This document shows positions 10,127-19,080 of a DNA stretch of 64,000 nucleotides, piece by piece (the first letter of the stretch is position 1; each line of letters begins with the position of its first letter). Both the position numbers and the translations under genes were made by a program. The DNA lies in NCBI GenBank assembly GCA_021769625.1, contig JAETSN010000001.1, positions 1 to 64,000 of the forward strand, given 5' to 3'. The notes below the pieces were generated by a model that was not told where the DNA came from, searched no databases, and saw only the letters and a list, made by a program, of their open reading frames with translations. The DNA is from [Clostridium] symbiosum (GTDB taxonomy: Bacteria > Bacillota > Clostridia > Lachnospirales > Lachnospiraceae).

Positions 10127-10241
10127 CGGACACTAAGCTCGTGAAATACTATGTGAAATTTTGCTTTTCAAATTTCACATTGGCTAAATGTGCCGACGCT
10201 TTTTTAGGGGTTCCTTGAGGATTTTATTCTTCTCGCGGCTG
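10122..10241. repeat. dispersed palindromic repeat family, copy overlapping the MATE stop codon
   Basis: CGTAGCGG-ACTAAGCTCGTGA...ATGTGAAATTTT...AAATTTCACATT...GTGCCGACG...GGGTTCCTTGAGGATTT; closely matches 42059-42176. Confidence 0.8.
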
Positions 10242-10347
10242 GTTAAGGTATTGGATTAGTGAGATTTTACATTTACGATCAGATTACGAGATGGGAAGAT
10301 TGAAGAAAAATACATTTAAAATATATACAGAAGGATATAACTGAGAA

Positions 10348-11109
10348 ATGAGTAGTACAGGAAACAGTGTGATACAAAAGGGAAACGGATATTGGTATAA
10401 AAAGGGGCTGCGCGACGGGATGCCCATTGCCATGGGATATTTCGCGGTGGCGTTTACGCTGGGGATCACGGCGAAAAATATCGGCATGACGCCGGTTCAG
10501 GCGGCGGTCTCATCGATGCTGCTCCACGCTTCGGCGGGACAGTATGCGGCGATGACCGTGATCGCATCGGGGACGGGTTATCTGGAGATGGTGATGACGA
10601 CGCTGATCGTCAATCTGCGGTATCTTTTGATGTCCTGCGCGTTGTCCCAGAAAGCGGGAAGCGAGATGAAGATGGGGCACAGGATGGCGGTCTCCCATTA
10701 TATCACGGATGAGATCTTCGGCATTGCTTCGGCGGTGGAGGGAAAACTGAATCCGTTTTACAATTACGGAGCGGCATCGGTGGCGGGGCCGGGATGGACG
10801 ATCGGGACTTTTTTGGGCGCGCTTTTGGGGACGGCGCTGCCGGAGAGGCTGGGGCGGGCATTGGGCGTGGCGCTTTACGGGATGTTCATTGCGATCATTA
10901 TCCCGCCGGCAAAAAAAAGCAGGATCATCTGCGGCATCGTGGTTGTTTCCATGTTTGCCAGTTACCTTTTTTCCTGTCTGCCGGGGATCAGAGAGATTTC
11001 GGAAGGGTTTAAGATCATTATTTTGACGGTTGCGATAGCGGGTTTTGCGGCGTGGAAATTTCCGGTACGGGAAGAGAAGAAAGAGCAGGAAGGAGGAGCG
11101 GGAGAATGA
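10348..11109 (+). CDS. azlC: AzlC family branched-chain amino acid exporter subunit
   Basis: RDGMPIAMGYFAVAFTLGITAKNIGMTPVQAAVSSMLLHASAGQYAA; followed by AzlD. Confidence 0.9.
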   Translation: MSSTGNSVIQKGNGYWYKKGLRDGMPIAMGYFAVAFTLGITAKNIGMTPVQAAVSSMLLHASAGQYAAMTVIASGTGYLEMVMTTLIVNLRYLLMSCALSQKAGSEMKMGHRMAVSHYITDEIFGIASAVEGKLNPFYNYGAASVAGPGWTIGTFLGALLGTALPERLGRALGVALYGMFIAIIIPPAKKSRIICGIVVVSMFASYLFSCLPGIREISEGFKIIILTVAIAGFAAWKFPVREEKKEQEGGAGE

Positions 11110-11411
11110 CACAGAATGTATATCTTTATCTGATCGTGGCGGCGCTTACCTTGTATGCGATCCGTGCCCTGCCCATGACACTGATACGAAAGGACATCAA
11201 AAGTCCGTTCATTCGTTCTTTCTTATATTATGTGCCCTATGTGACGCTGGCGGTCATGACTTTTCCCGCAATCTTAAGCGCCACAGGGAGCCAGATCTCC
11301 GCATGGGCGGGCTTTGCGGCGGCGCTGCTGATCGCTTATATCGACGGGAACCTGTTCCGGGTGGCGATCGGGGCGTGTATTGTGGTGTATGTGGTGGAGC
11401 TGTTTTTGTAA
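11106..11411 (+). CDS. azlD: AzlD domain protein
   Basis: YAIRALPMTLIRKDIKSPFIRSFLYYVPYVTLAVMTFPAIL; ATGA overlap with azlC. Confidence 0.88.
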   Translation: MTQNVYLYLIVAALTLYAIRALPMTLIRKDIKSPFIRSFLYYVPYVTLAVMTFPAILSATGSQISAWAGFAAALLIAYIDGNLFRVAIGACIVVYVVELFL

Positions 11412-11428
11412 GGCTGTTAGACAACCAG

Positions 11429-11468
11429 GTGTGGCGACGAAGTATTTTATGTTCTGGCCAGCGTCCGG
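11429..11468. repeat. dispersed repeat core copy
   Basis: GTGTGGCGACGAAGTATTTTATGTTCTGGCCAGCGTCCGG, matches 29511-29549. Confidence 0.65.
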
Positions 11469-11679
11469 CTCCATTAACTAAACGCCCATGTAGGCTGAAC
11501 GGTTGCCCGTTGAATGCAAAAGAAACCTCTTGAACTTCCTGATCGTTTATGCTATCCTTTAGATAGAGAAAGGCATCTGTTGGCAACAGATGCCCCTCAA
11601 TAGAAACTACCGATAGACGGTTAGCCCGTTTAAATGATTATGACAAAAATAGTCGCCTCACTTTAGCGGAGCAGGGCGG

Positions 11680-11787
11680 CTATTTCTGTGTCTTATGATT
11701 ATCCTTGCTTCCGATGGCATATCCGAGACCAAACGCTGTCAGCACAAGGCTGATCACGGAATAAAAAAGGAGAATAAAAATGGACAT
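11680..11787 (-). CDS. candidate 35-aa hydrophobic peptide (holin-like/type I toxin-like), possibly degenerate
   Basis: Manual translation MSIFILLFYSVISLVLTAFGLGYAIGSKDNHKTQK*; no clear Shine-Dalgarno; followed on the same strand by strong inverted repeats. Too short for the supplied ORF track. Confidence 0.4.
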   Translation of the reverse strand: MSIFILLFYSVISLVLTAFGLGYAIGSKDNHKTQK

Positions 11788-12550
11788 AGAACAGATAAAA
11801 TCCATTATTTTAGATGCGGGAACATTTCTGAAAAACCGGGATGCGGCATCGCATATTACGGTTAAAGGCGCGTCGGATTATGTGACGGAAGCAGATAAGG
11901 GTGTGCAGAATTTCATCCAGAAGGCGCTGCAGGAGAAATATCCGGAAATACAGTTCCTGGGGGAGGAGAAGAACAATGACGGGATCGATTTCTCGGGGCT
12001 GGTGTGGGTGCTCGATCCGGTGGACGGGACGACCAATCTGATCCATGATTACAGAAGGAGCAGTATATCTTTGGCGCTTATGGAAAGCGGGCGGACAGTA
12101 TTGGGGATCGTTTATCAGCCTTACACGGACGAACTGTTTTATGCGGAAAAGGGAAAGGGTGCTTTCCTAAACGGACGGCAGATCCATGTCAGCCGGGCGC
12201 AGTCGATGGATGAATGTATGTTTGCTTTTGGGACGTCGCCCTATGAGAAAGAAAAATACGGTGAGGAGTGCTTCCGGAAGATATACGGGGTTTTTATGGA
12301 TTCTCAGGACATCCGCAGGAGCGGTTCTGCGGCGATCGATATGGCGGAGACGGCGGCGGGAAGGATCGACGGTTTTTTTGAACCAAAACTCAGCATCTGG
12401 GATTATGCGGCGGGAAGGCTTTTGGTGGCGGAAGCGGGAGGCAGAGCTACGGATTATGAAGGAAACGAACTCGGCAATGCGATGAAGAGCAGCGTGGTAT
12501 GCGCAAATCCCGCGATCCATGAGTTATTGATCCGGAAATATTTAAAATAA
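11780..12550 (+). CDS. inositol monophosphatase family protein
   Basis: FLGEEKNNDG, WVLDPVDGTTNLIH and IWDYAAGRLLVAEAGG motifs; RBS AAAGGAG. Confidence 0.93.
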   Translation: MDIEQIKSIILDAGTFLKNRDAASHITVKGASDYVTEADKGVQNFIQKALQEKYPEIQFLGEEKNNDGIDFSGLVWVLDPVDGTTNLIHDYRRSSISLALMESGRTVLGIVYQPYTDELFYAEKGKGAFLNGRQIHVSRAQSMDECMFAFGTSPYEKEKYGEECFRKIYGVFMDSQDIRRSGSAAIDMAETAAGRIDGFFEPKLSIWDYAAGRLLVAEAGGRATDYEGNELGNAMKSSVVCANPAIHELLIRKYLK

Positions 12551-12708
12551 GAAGTATTACTTTTCAGAAAATGAGTTATACTGAGTATGTAATGTATGTA
12601 TGGAAGTGAGACGGCACGGTGGGGACGGAAAGAAAACGGATACCTGACAAAAGCCGGACAGGGAATCGTACAATTCAGATTTGAAAATTCGGGGAGGAGG
12701 AAAACGGT

Positions 12709-13683
12709 ATGAAGAACAAAGTACATTATGTGGACAGCCGGAAAGTAGCGGTGATCGGCTGCGGGTTTGTGGGATCAACGATAGCCTTTGCGCTGATGCA
12801 GAGCGGGCTGTTTTCGGAGATGGTATTGATCGATGTGGACATGAAAAAAGCGGAGGGGGAAGCGCTGGATATCGGCCATGGCATCTCTTTTGCCCGTCCG
12901 ATGAAGATATGGGCAGGCGTCTATGAGGATGTCGCGGATGCGGCGATCGTGATCATCACAGCGGGAGCAAACCAGAAGCCCGGGGAGACGAGGCTGGATC
13001 TGGTGCACAAAAATATCGGTATTCTGAAGGGCATTATGCCGGAGGTGACGAAGTATAATAAAACAGGCATCATCATGATCGTGTCCAATCCGGTGGATAT
13101 ACTGACTTACGCGGCTTTAAAGATCAGCGGGCTGCCGGAAAACCGGGTGATCGGTTCGGGAACGGTGCTGGATACGGCAAGGCTGAAATACGAGGTGGGT
13201 GAATTTCTGGAGGTGGACAGCAGAGGCGTCCATGCCTTTATCGTGGGAGAACACGGTGACAGCGAGATAGCGGCGTGGAGCAGCGCCAATGTCTCCGGCG
13301 TGCCGTTAAAAGAGTTCTGCAAGATCAGAAATGATATCGACAGTAATAAGGAACTGAAGACAGCGATGGAAGAGATAGCGGAGCGGGTGAAAAACAGCGC
13401 TTATGAGATCATCGAGCGCAAACATGCGACTTATTACGGCATCGCCATGGCGGTAAAGCGGATCTGCGAGGCGATCATCCGGGATGAGAAGTCGGTGCTG
13501 CCGATCTCGAGTATGATGCACGGGGAGTACGGCCTGACGGATGTGGTACTTTCCATGCCTGCCATTGTCGGAGAAAACGGTGTGGAGCATGTGGTCCCGG
13601 TGTCACTGGATGAGGAAGAACAGAAGAAGCTATGGAATTCAGCGCGGGTGCTGAAGGATATTCAGAAACAGGAAGGGTTCTGA
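12709..13683 (+). CDS. ldh: L-lactate dehydrogenase
   Basis: KVAVIGCGFVGSTIAFALM, TAGANQKPGETRLDLV, GSGTVLDTARLK, VGEHGDSEIAAWS. Confidence 0.93.
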   Translation: MKNKVHYVDSRKVAVIGCGFVGSTIAFALMQSGLFSEMVLIDVDMKKAEGEALDIGHGISFARPMKIWAGVYEDVADAAIVIITAGANQKPGETRLDLVHKNIGILKGIMPEVTKYNKTGIIMIVSNPVDILTYAALKISGLPENRVIGSGTVLDTARLKYEVGEFLEVDSRGVHAFIVGEHGDSEIAAWSSANVSGVPLKEFCKIRNDIDSNKELKTAMEEIAERVKNSAYEIIERKHATYYGIAMAVKRICEAIIRDEKSVLPISSMMHGEYGLTDVVLSMPAIVGENGVEHVVPVSLDEEEQKKLWNSARVLKDIQKQEGF

Positions 13684-13768
13684 AATGAAGGGAACGGGAA
13701 TATAGAGAATGGGCTGCAGTTTGACAAAATGTCGTTATGTCAACTAAGACAAATGTTTTGAGAATGAT

Positions 13769-13823
13769 AAAATCCTCCATCATCACGCTTTTTTGGAAAG
13801 CAGGCGTGGTGACGGAGGATTTT
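13769..13823 (-). terminator. long hairpin terminator-like element with repeat-family core
   Basis: AAAATCCTCCATCATCACGC...GCGTGGTGACGGAGGATTTT; the two mismatches become G-U pairs on the minus transcript. Confidence 0.65.
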
Positions 13824-13884
13824 GTTATGCACATGGTTAGCTGACATATTAATTTTAGCCAGCAATGTCATTTTTTGATCCGTT

Positions 13885-14721
13885 TTAATTTCCGGAAGTG
13901 GAAGACTCCAGAACACCGTTTACATAAGTATCTGTACGCTCTAAAACTTCTACTTTGTTTTCATTGTCATAAGAATAAATATTTTCCGTGTAGGAGTTTG
14001 AGCTGGTGTCCGTATAGGTGATGCTGGAATATTGTTTCAGGTTGTTGTTTTCATCGTAATATTCTACACGCCATTTGGAGCCGTCATCATGAAGGATCGT
14101 GGTTGTGTGGTGAGCCTGCCAGCGGTCGGCGGCGCTGCCGATGGCAGCAGCAGCTGCGTTATTGTAGGCTGCTGCGGAATCGGAAACGGAATTACCTGTC
14201 AAACTACTGCCCGAATTGCCTGCAGTATAGCCGGTTTCTGCGTTTCCTGTATTGCTGCTGTCTGAGTCATGATCCGCATAAGCTGTGGTGCTCTCCCTCG
14301 AGAGATAGTATTGCCCCATGCCTGCGCTTTCTGCCGTCGCGATGTCCGCATAGCCGTGGGAGGTTCCCATGGTGCGGTTCTCGGCAATGCCGCAGGTTAC
14401 ATAATGATTCACGATGGCGGGGATATCGTAGCCGTATGCGCTTTTGATATCGCTGTACGCTTCCGCATAAGTCAGGGGATCAAAAAGAACTCCCTTTGTC
14501 CGACCCTCGTAAACGCCTATTGTCAGATAGTGTGCCACATAGGCGTCCGTATTGTCGCCGAAAGCCTGCGCCAGATCGGGATAAGCGGCTTTGTAAGCCT
14601 CCACGTTGATAATAAGATCATTTGTATTGATTGGTGTTTTTTCTGCTGCAGATACGGTTAAGCCAGAGCTGACAAGTATAGCTGCTGATAAACCGGCTGC
14701 AATTGTTTTTTTAAAGTTCAT
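13885..14721 (-). CDS. secreted protein with two ~40-aa YPDLxxAF-type repeats and Ser/Thr-rich linker
   Basis: Signal peptide MNFKKTIAAGLSAAILVSSGLTVSAA; repeats VEAYKAAYPDLAQAFGDNTDAYVAHYLTIGVYEGR and PLTYAEAYSDIKSAYGYDIPAIVNHYVTCGIAENR. Confidence 0.8.
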   Translation of the reverse strand: MNFKKTIAAGLSAAILVSSGLTVSAAEKTPINTNDLIINVEAYKAAYPDLAQAFGDNTDAYVAHYLTIGVYEGRTKGVLFDPLTYAEAYSDIKSAYGYDIPAIVNHYVTCGIAENRTMGTSHGYADIATAESAGMGQYYLSRESTTAYADHDSDSSNTGNAETGYTAGNSGSSLTGNSVSDSAAAYNNAAAAAIGSAADRWQAHHTTTILHDDGSKWRVEYYDENNNLKQYSSITYTDTSSNSYTENIYSYDNENKVEVLERTDTYVNGVLESSTSGN

Positions 14722-14744
14722 AAGGACTCCTTTTCTTGATTTAT

Positions 14745-14880
14745 TTCCGCGAGCAACGAGCCAAGTGCCGTGCTTAAAGCCAACTTATGGTTGGCTTGAG
14801 TATATTGGCGACTGCCGCGAGGGTGTAATACCCATGTGTCCGACAGGACACATTTAGCTTTGCTGCGGGGTATTTCACTT
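14745..14880. repeat. second dispersed repeat family, long copy
   Basis: TTCCGCGAGCAACGAGCC...TATTGGCGACTGCCGCGAGG...GGGGTATT shared with 46084-46160. Confidence 0.65.
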
Positions 14881-14984
14881 TGGTGCTCTTATTATATAGG
14901 AGGCAGTAGGGCGCTGTCAATCATAATTGGGGGAAACAATTATTTTCCGACAATAGTTCGGTTTCCGGCAAATTGCTGCATTTT

Positions 14985-15746
14985 CTACGGATTGCCGCCG
15001 GTGATCGCGTTCCAGAGTTCTTCACACTGACTGATGTAGTCAACATTCTTGTCGGAGTAAAAACATCTCCTGCCGAGGCGGAGCCCGGAAAGCAGCTCCT
15101 GGCTGTCCCCGATGGTTTCGGTTCCCGCGACGACAAAAGTATAGGAACCGAGATCCATCCCGGAGAGGGCAGGGCAGTCGCTCCAGAGAACGGTCTTGCC
15201 CTCCGCAGAGTAATCCGTTTCGTCCGGGCAGCTTCCGTCAGGTTCGGCGAGGAGCTGAAAGCGCTGCTGAAGGGTTTCGGGATCGTCTGTCAGGAAAAAA
15301 TAGCTCTCGCAGGCAGAGATATCGGCCATCAGCCTGACCTCGGAACTGTAGGAGGAAAGGGCCGCTTCGGGATCGCTCTCCGGATCGCCGGTGATATATT
15401 GATTGATCTGAACAATGGCCTCTTTATCCTGATTGAGATCACCGGCGAGCTGTGCAAAACCCTGCTCCAGGGCGGCGACGGTATCCTCCGGAAGAGGAGT
15501 GCTTCCCACATAGGCGATTTTGAAATCCGGCTCTTTCTCCCACAGGCCGAGGACGCTGCCGGCCACATTGATCAGGATACACAGCAAAATTCCGCCGCAG
15601 ATCACATACCATTTGTGATAGTACCACCAGTTTTTAAATCGGTAGGAAAATGCTGCGGGCTCCGGAGCCTGCGCTGCTGAAGATAGGGAGGGCTCACAGA
15701 GCATATTCTCCGCCGGCTGTTCCTGCGTTGTATCATAAAGTTTCAT
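14985..15746 (-). CDS. hypothetical single-pass membrane protein
   Basis: WWYYHKWYVICGGILLCILINVAGSVLGLW transmembrane segment; ATGA overlap with the upstream LacI gene. Confidence 0.75.
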   Translation of the reverse strand: MKLYDTTQEQPAENMLCEPSLSSAAQAPEPAAFSYRFKNWWYYHKWYVICGGILLCILINVAGSVLGLWEKEPDFKIAYVGSTPLPEDTVAALEQGFAQLAGDLNQDKEAIVQINQYITGDPESDPEAALSSYSSEVRLMADISACESYFFLTDDPETLQQRFQLLAEPDGSCPDETDYSAEGKTVLWSDCPALSGMDLGSYTFVVAGTETIGDSQELLSGLRLGRRCFYSDKNVDYISQCEELWNAITGGNP

Positions 15747-16762
15747 AAGCGTTCCTCCTTTTCTTCGACGTCAGGATCTTTTGTGGTTCCTCCGTAAGCG
15801 TAGCTGACCGGAAGGCATACTAACGGCGGTTTGGCGGAAAGGCTTTCCCTTGTCAAAAGTTCTGCGCACATTTCGGCGATCTCCTGCACCGGCTGTACGA
15901 TGGTGGAACAGACATAATCTTCGTTACCGAAATACCGGATGCCGTCAAAGCCGATGACCTGCACATCCTCCGGCACCCGCTGGTTCAATTTTTTCAGCGT
16001 TTTCATGATCAGCCAGGCAAGCCGGTCGGTCACACAGAAGATTCCGTCAAAGGCCAGTTTCCCGTTTTGAATATGTTCCGCCAGAAATTCCTCAAATAAC
16101 TCATAGGGATCGCCGTCATTCAGAATTTTCGCCTCGCAGGAGAGGCCCCGGGCGAGGCAGCCGTTCTCAAAACCGGAACGCCGCTTGTTGGTTTCGTTGT
16201 TTAAAGAGGAACCGATCCGCAAAAAAGCGACACGCCGACAGCCCAGATCGGCGAACTTTTCGGCGGCGAGCTGCCCGCCTGCGAAATTATCGCTCGCCAC
16301 ACAGGGAAAGCGGGGACCCATGGAACGGTCGATGGCGACAAAGGGGGTCCCCTCTTCCACGACAAGGTTCGGATTGTAGGTCAGTCCGATGATGCCGTCC
16401 ACTTTGCCCCGCTGTGCTATATTGACATATTCCTGCTCCATGTCGGAATCAAAGTCGGTGGAACACAGGAGCATCCGATACTTCCTGCGGGAGAGCGCCA
16501 TATTGATATGATGGGCGAGGGATGCAAAAAACGGATCCTGCGTATTGGGGAGCAGCAGCGCTATGGTATAGGTCCTGCCGGCCTTCATTCCCTGGGCGTA
16601 GGTATTGACCTGATAGTTCAGTTTTTTGATGGCTTCTTCCACGCGTATTTTATAAGCTTCCCCTACGGGCAGGTCGTTGACGACCTTGGACACCGTGCCG
16701 AGAGCGACACCCGCTTCCCGGGCGACATCTTTCATGGTGGGAGCTGGATTTTCTTTTTTCAT
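15743..16762 (-). CDS. LacI family transcriptional regulator
   Basis: TMKDVAREAGVALGTVSKVVNDLPVGEAYKIRVEEAIKKLNYQVN HTH and a periplasmic-binding-like core. Confidence 0.93.
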   Translation of the reverse strand: MKKENPAPTMKDVAREAGVALGTVSKVVNDLPVGEAYKIRVEEAIKKLNYQVNTYAQGMKAGRTYTIALLLPNTQDPFFASLAHHINMALSRRKYRMLLCSTDFDSDMEQEYVNIAQRGKVDGIIGLTYNPNLVVEEGTPFVAIDRSMGPRFPCVASDNFAGGQLAAEKFADLGCRRVAFLRIGSSLNNETNKRRSGFENGCLARGLSCEAKILNDGDPYELFEEFLAEHIQNGKLAFDGIFCVTDRLAWLIMKTLKKLNQRVPEDVQVIGFDGIRYFGNEDYVCSTIVQPVQEIAEMCAELLTRESLSAKPPLVCLPVSYAYGGTTKDPDVEEKEERL

Positions 16763-16823
16763 AAGAACTCCTTTCCATTATATAAGTGCTTGTATGGAAT
16801 GCTTGACTGTATTATAGCAGATG

Positions 16824-16855
16824 TTTCATGAAATGTAAAGTATGATTTCATGAAA
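16824..16855. promoter_or_regulatory. two candidate LacI operators (TTTCATGAAA x2)
   Basis: Perfect palindrome TTTCATGAAA at 16824-16833 and again at 16846-16855, 22 bp apart; a related TTTCACGAAA lies at 17020-17029. Confidence 0.65.
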
Positions 16856-17138
16856 AGCGGTGAAACGTTATAAAATGGGAAACAAGTGAAAAGTGCCAAA
16901 AAATGACAATTAAAATTGTGTAAAATAGCTGAAATTGGTGTGAAAAGAAAATAAAAGAAGAAAAAATATTGACTAAAAGAAGTCTGGATGGTATCTTTAT
17001 GGCAACGGATGAAATAACGTTTCACGAAATTGATGAAACGATGCGGCAGAAGGAAAACTGCTGCGGGATTACGGACTGCGGCATCCCGGAAGGCGGAGAG
17101 GATGCTGCGAAACTTACGATAAGGAAGGAGAGGAAGTT

Positions 17139-18080
17139 ATGAAAGGAAACAACTTAGCTGCCGGAAACCGGACGTCCGGCGGCGGCAAAACACTGAAAAA
17201 GCGGATCCGCGATAACTGGCAGCTTTACGCGATGCTTGTGATCCCGGTGGTGCTGACGATCGTTTATAAGTACATACCCATGTACGGCATCCAGATCGCT
17301 TTCCGCGATTACAAGGCGAGCAGGGGATTTATGGGAAGCGAGTGGGTAGGACTGGAATGGTTTTCCCGCTTCTTCACTGCGCCGACCTTCGGGCGTATGA
17401 TGAAGAATACGATATTGCTGAGCCTGTTCAGCCTGTTATGGAGTTTTCCGATTCCCATCATTCTGGCGCTGATGCTGAACCAGATGAGGTTCCAGAAATT
17501 CAAAAGGGCGACACAGACCGTACTGTACGCACCGCATTTTATCTCTACTATGGTTATTTGCGGTATGATCCGCATCTTTCTAAGTCCGTCGGGGGGATTG
17601 ATCAATCTGATCGCTGGGACTTCCGTGGACTTTCTGACGGAATCCGCTGCCTTCCGCACGATCTACATCGCATCGGGGATCTGGCAGGACGCGGGCTGGG
17701 GCATCATCGTCTATATGGCGACATTGTCCAACATCGATACTTCGCTCTATGAGGCGGCGAAGGTGGACGGCGCTTCCCTGTTTCAGAGGATCCTTCATAT
17801 CGATATACCGGGGCTGCGATCCATCATGGTGCTGAACCTGATCATGAGCGCCGGAGGCCTGATGAATGTGGGATTTGAGAAAGTGTGGCTGCTGCAGACG
17901 GACTTGAACAAATCGGTCAGCGACGTGATCGCGGTCTATGTATATCAGATGGGTATTGAAAATGCCAAGTACAGTTATTCCACGGCGGTGGGACTGTTCA
18001 ATACGGCGATCAATATCATACTGTTAGTCATAGTCAACAAGGTGGCAGGCAGGATATCCGAAGAAACGAGCTTTATTTAG
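17139..18080 (+). CDS. sugar ABC transporter permease (LplB/CUT1 type)
   Basis: YKYIPMYGIQIAFRDYK; EAAKVDGASLFQRILHIDIPGLRSIM EAA loop. Confidence 0.92.
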   Translation: MKGNNLAAGNRTSGGGKTLKKRIRDNWQLYAMLVIPVVLTIVYKYIPMYGIQIAFRDYKASRGFMGSEWVGLEWFSRFFTAPTFGRMMKNTILLSLFSLLWSFPIPIILALMLNQMRFQKFKRATQTVLYAPHFISTMVICGMIRIFLSPSGGLINLIAGTSVDFLTESAAFRTIYIASGIWQDAGWGIIVYMATLSNIDTSLYEAAKVDGASLFQRILHIDIPGLRSIMVLNLIMSAGGLMNVGFEKVWLLQTDLNKSVSDVIAVYVYQMGIENAKYSYSTAVGLFNTAINIILLVIVNKVAGRISEETSFI

Positions 18081-18101
18081 GAAGATGAGTGTAGAAAGGG
18101 C

Positions 18102-19022
18102 ATGGTTATTGAAATGAAAGCAAACACAAAGGAAGGGAAGCTGACAGGACTTTCCGAGAAGAGCAGTGATATCATTCTGGTAGTGATCTGCGCCATTATC
18201 CTGTTTATCGTAGCTTATCCTTTATATTATGTGCTGGTCGCATCCGTATCGAATCCGTATGATGTATATGCGGGCAAGACGTTCCTTTGGCCCAGCCAGT
18301 TTACATTGGACGGCTATAAATCGGTATTTGCCGACGACAGCATATTTACGGGCCTTTTGAACAGCTTTAAATATACGATCATCGGTACGGCGTTCTCCGT
18401 CGTGGTACTTTATCTGACGGCGTATCCGCTGAGTGTGAAGGATCTGCCGGGCAGAAAGTTTTTCAGCATTTTCTTCATTATCACAATGTACTTCGGCGGC
18501 GGTATGGTTCCGACATACCTGATCGTAAAAGAGACCGGCCTGATCAACAACATCTGGTCACTGTTTTTACCCGGCGGCGTTGCGGTGGGCAATATGATCA
18601 TCGTCAGGAACTTCTTTGAGAACAGTATTCCGAAAGAGATGATCGAGGCGGCGGAGATAGACGGCGCTTCCAAATGGACCACGTTTATCAAGATCGTAGT
18701 GCCCCTCTCCCGTTCGATCATGGCGGTCATGGTGGTGTTCAGCATGGTGGCGTACTGGAACGACTGGTTTACGGCGATGATCTATCTGCCTTCCCCGGCG
18801 AAAGCGCCGCTGCCGTTGGTGCTCAGAAATATCCTGATCAAGAGCTCCGCGAGCGCGAGCCAGGCGAGCACCATATCCGGCGGTTTTGCGGAACTGAATA
18901 AGATGACGGAGATGATCAAGTTTTCCTCCATCATCATAGCGGCGCTGCCGATGTTGGTGATCTATCCGTTTGTACAGAAATACTTTGAAAAGGGATTTAT
19001 GGCGGGCGCGGTGAAAGGGTAA
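18102..19022 (+). CDS. carbohydrate ABC transporter permease (YtcP type)
   Basis: EAAEIDGASKWTTFIKIVVPLSRSIMAVM EAA loop; C-terminal YPFVQKYFEKGFMAGAVKG. Confidence 0.92.
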   Translation: MVIEMKANTKEGKLTGLSEKSSDIILVVICAIILFIVAYPLYYVLVASVSNPYDVYAGKTFLWPSQFTLDGYKSVFADDSIFTGLLNSFKYTIIGTAFSVVVLYLTAYPLSVKDLPGRKFFSIFFIITMYFGGGMVPTYLIVKETGLINNIWSLFLPGGVAVGNMIIVRNFFENSIPKEMIEAAEIDGASKWTTFIKIVVPLSRSIMAVMVVFSMVAYWNDWFTAMIYLPSPAKAPLPLVLRNILIKSSASASQASTISGGFAELNKMTEMIKFSSIIIAALPMLVIYPFVQKYFEKGFMAGAVKG

Positions 19023-19080
19023 TGCACAGCGTATGCGGAACCGGAATAAAGGGCTAGTGTGAAGAATGGGAGTTAATGTG

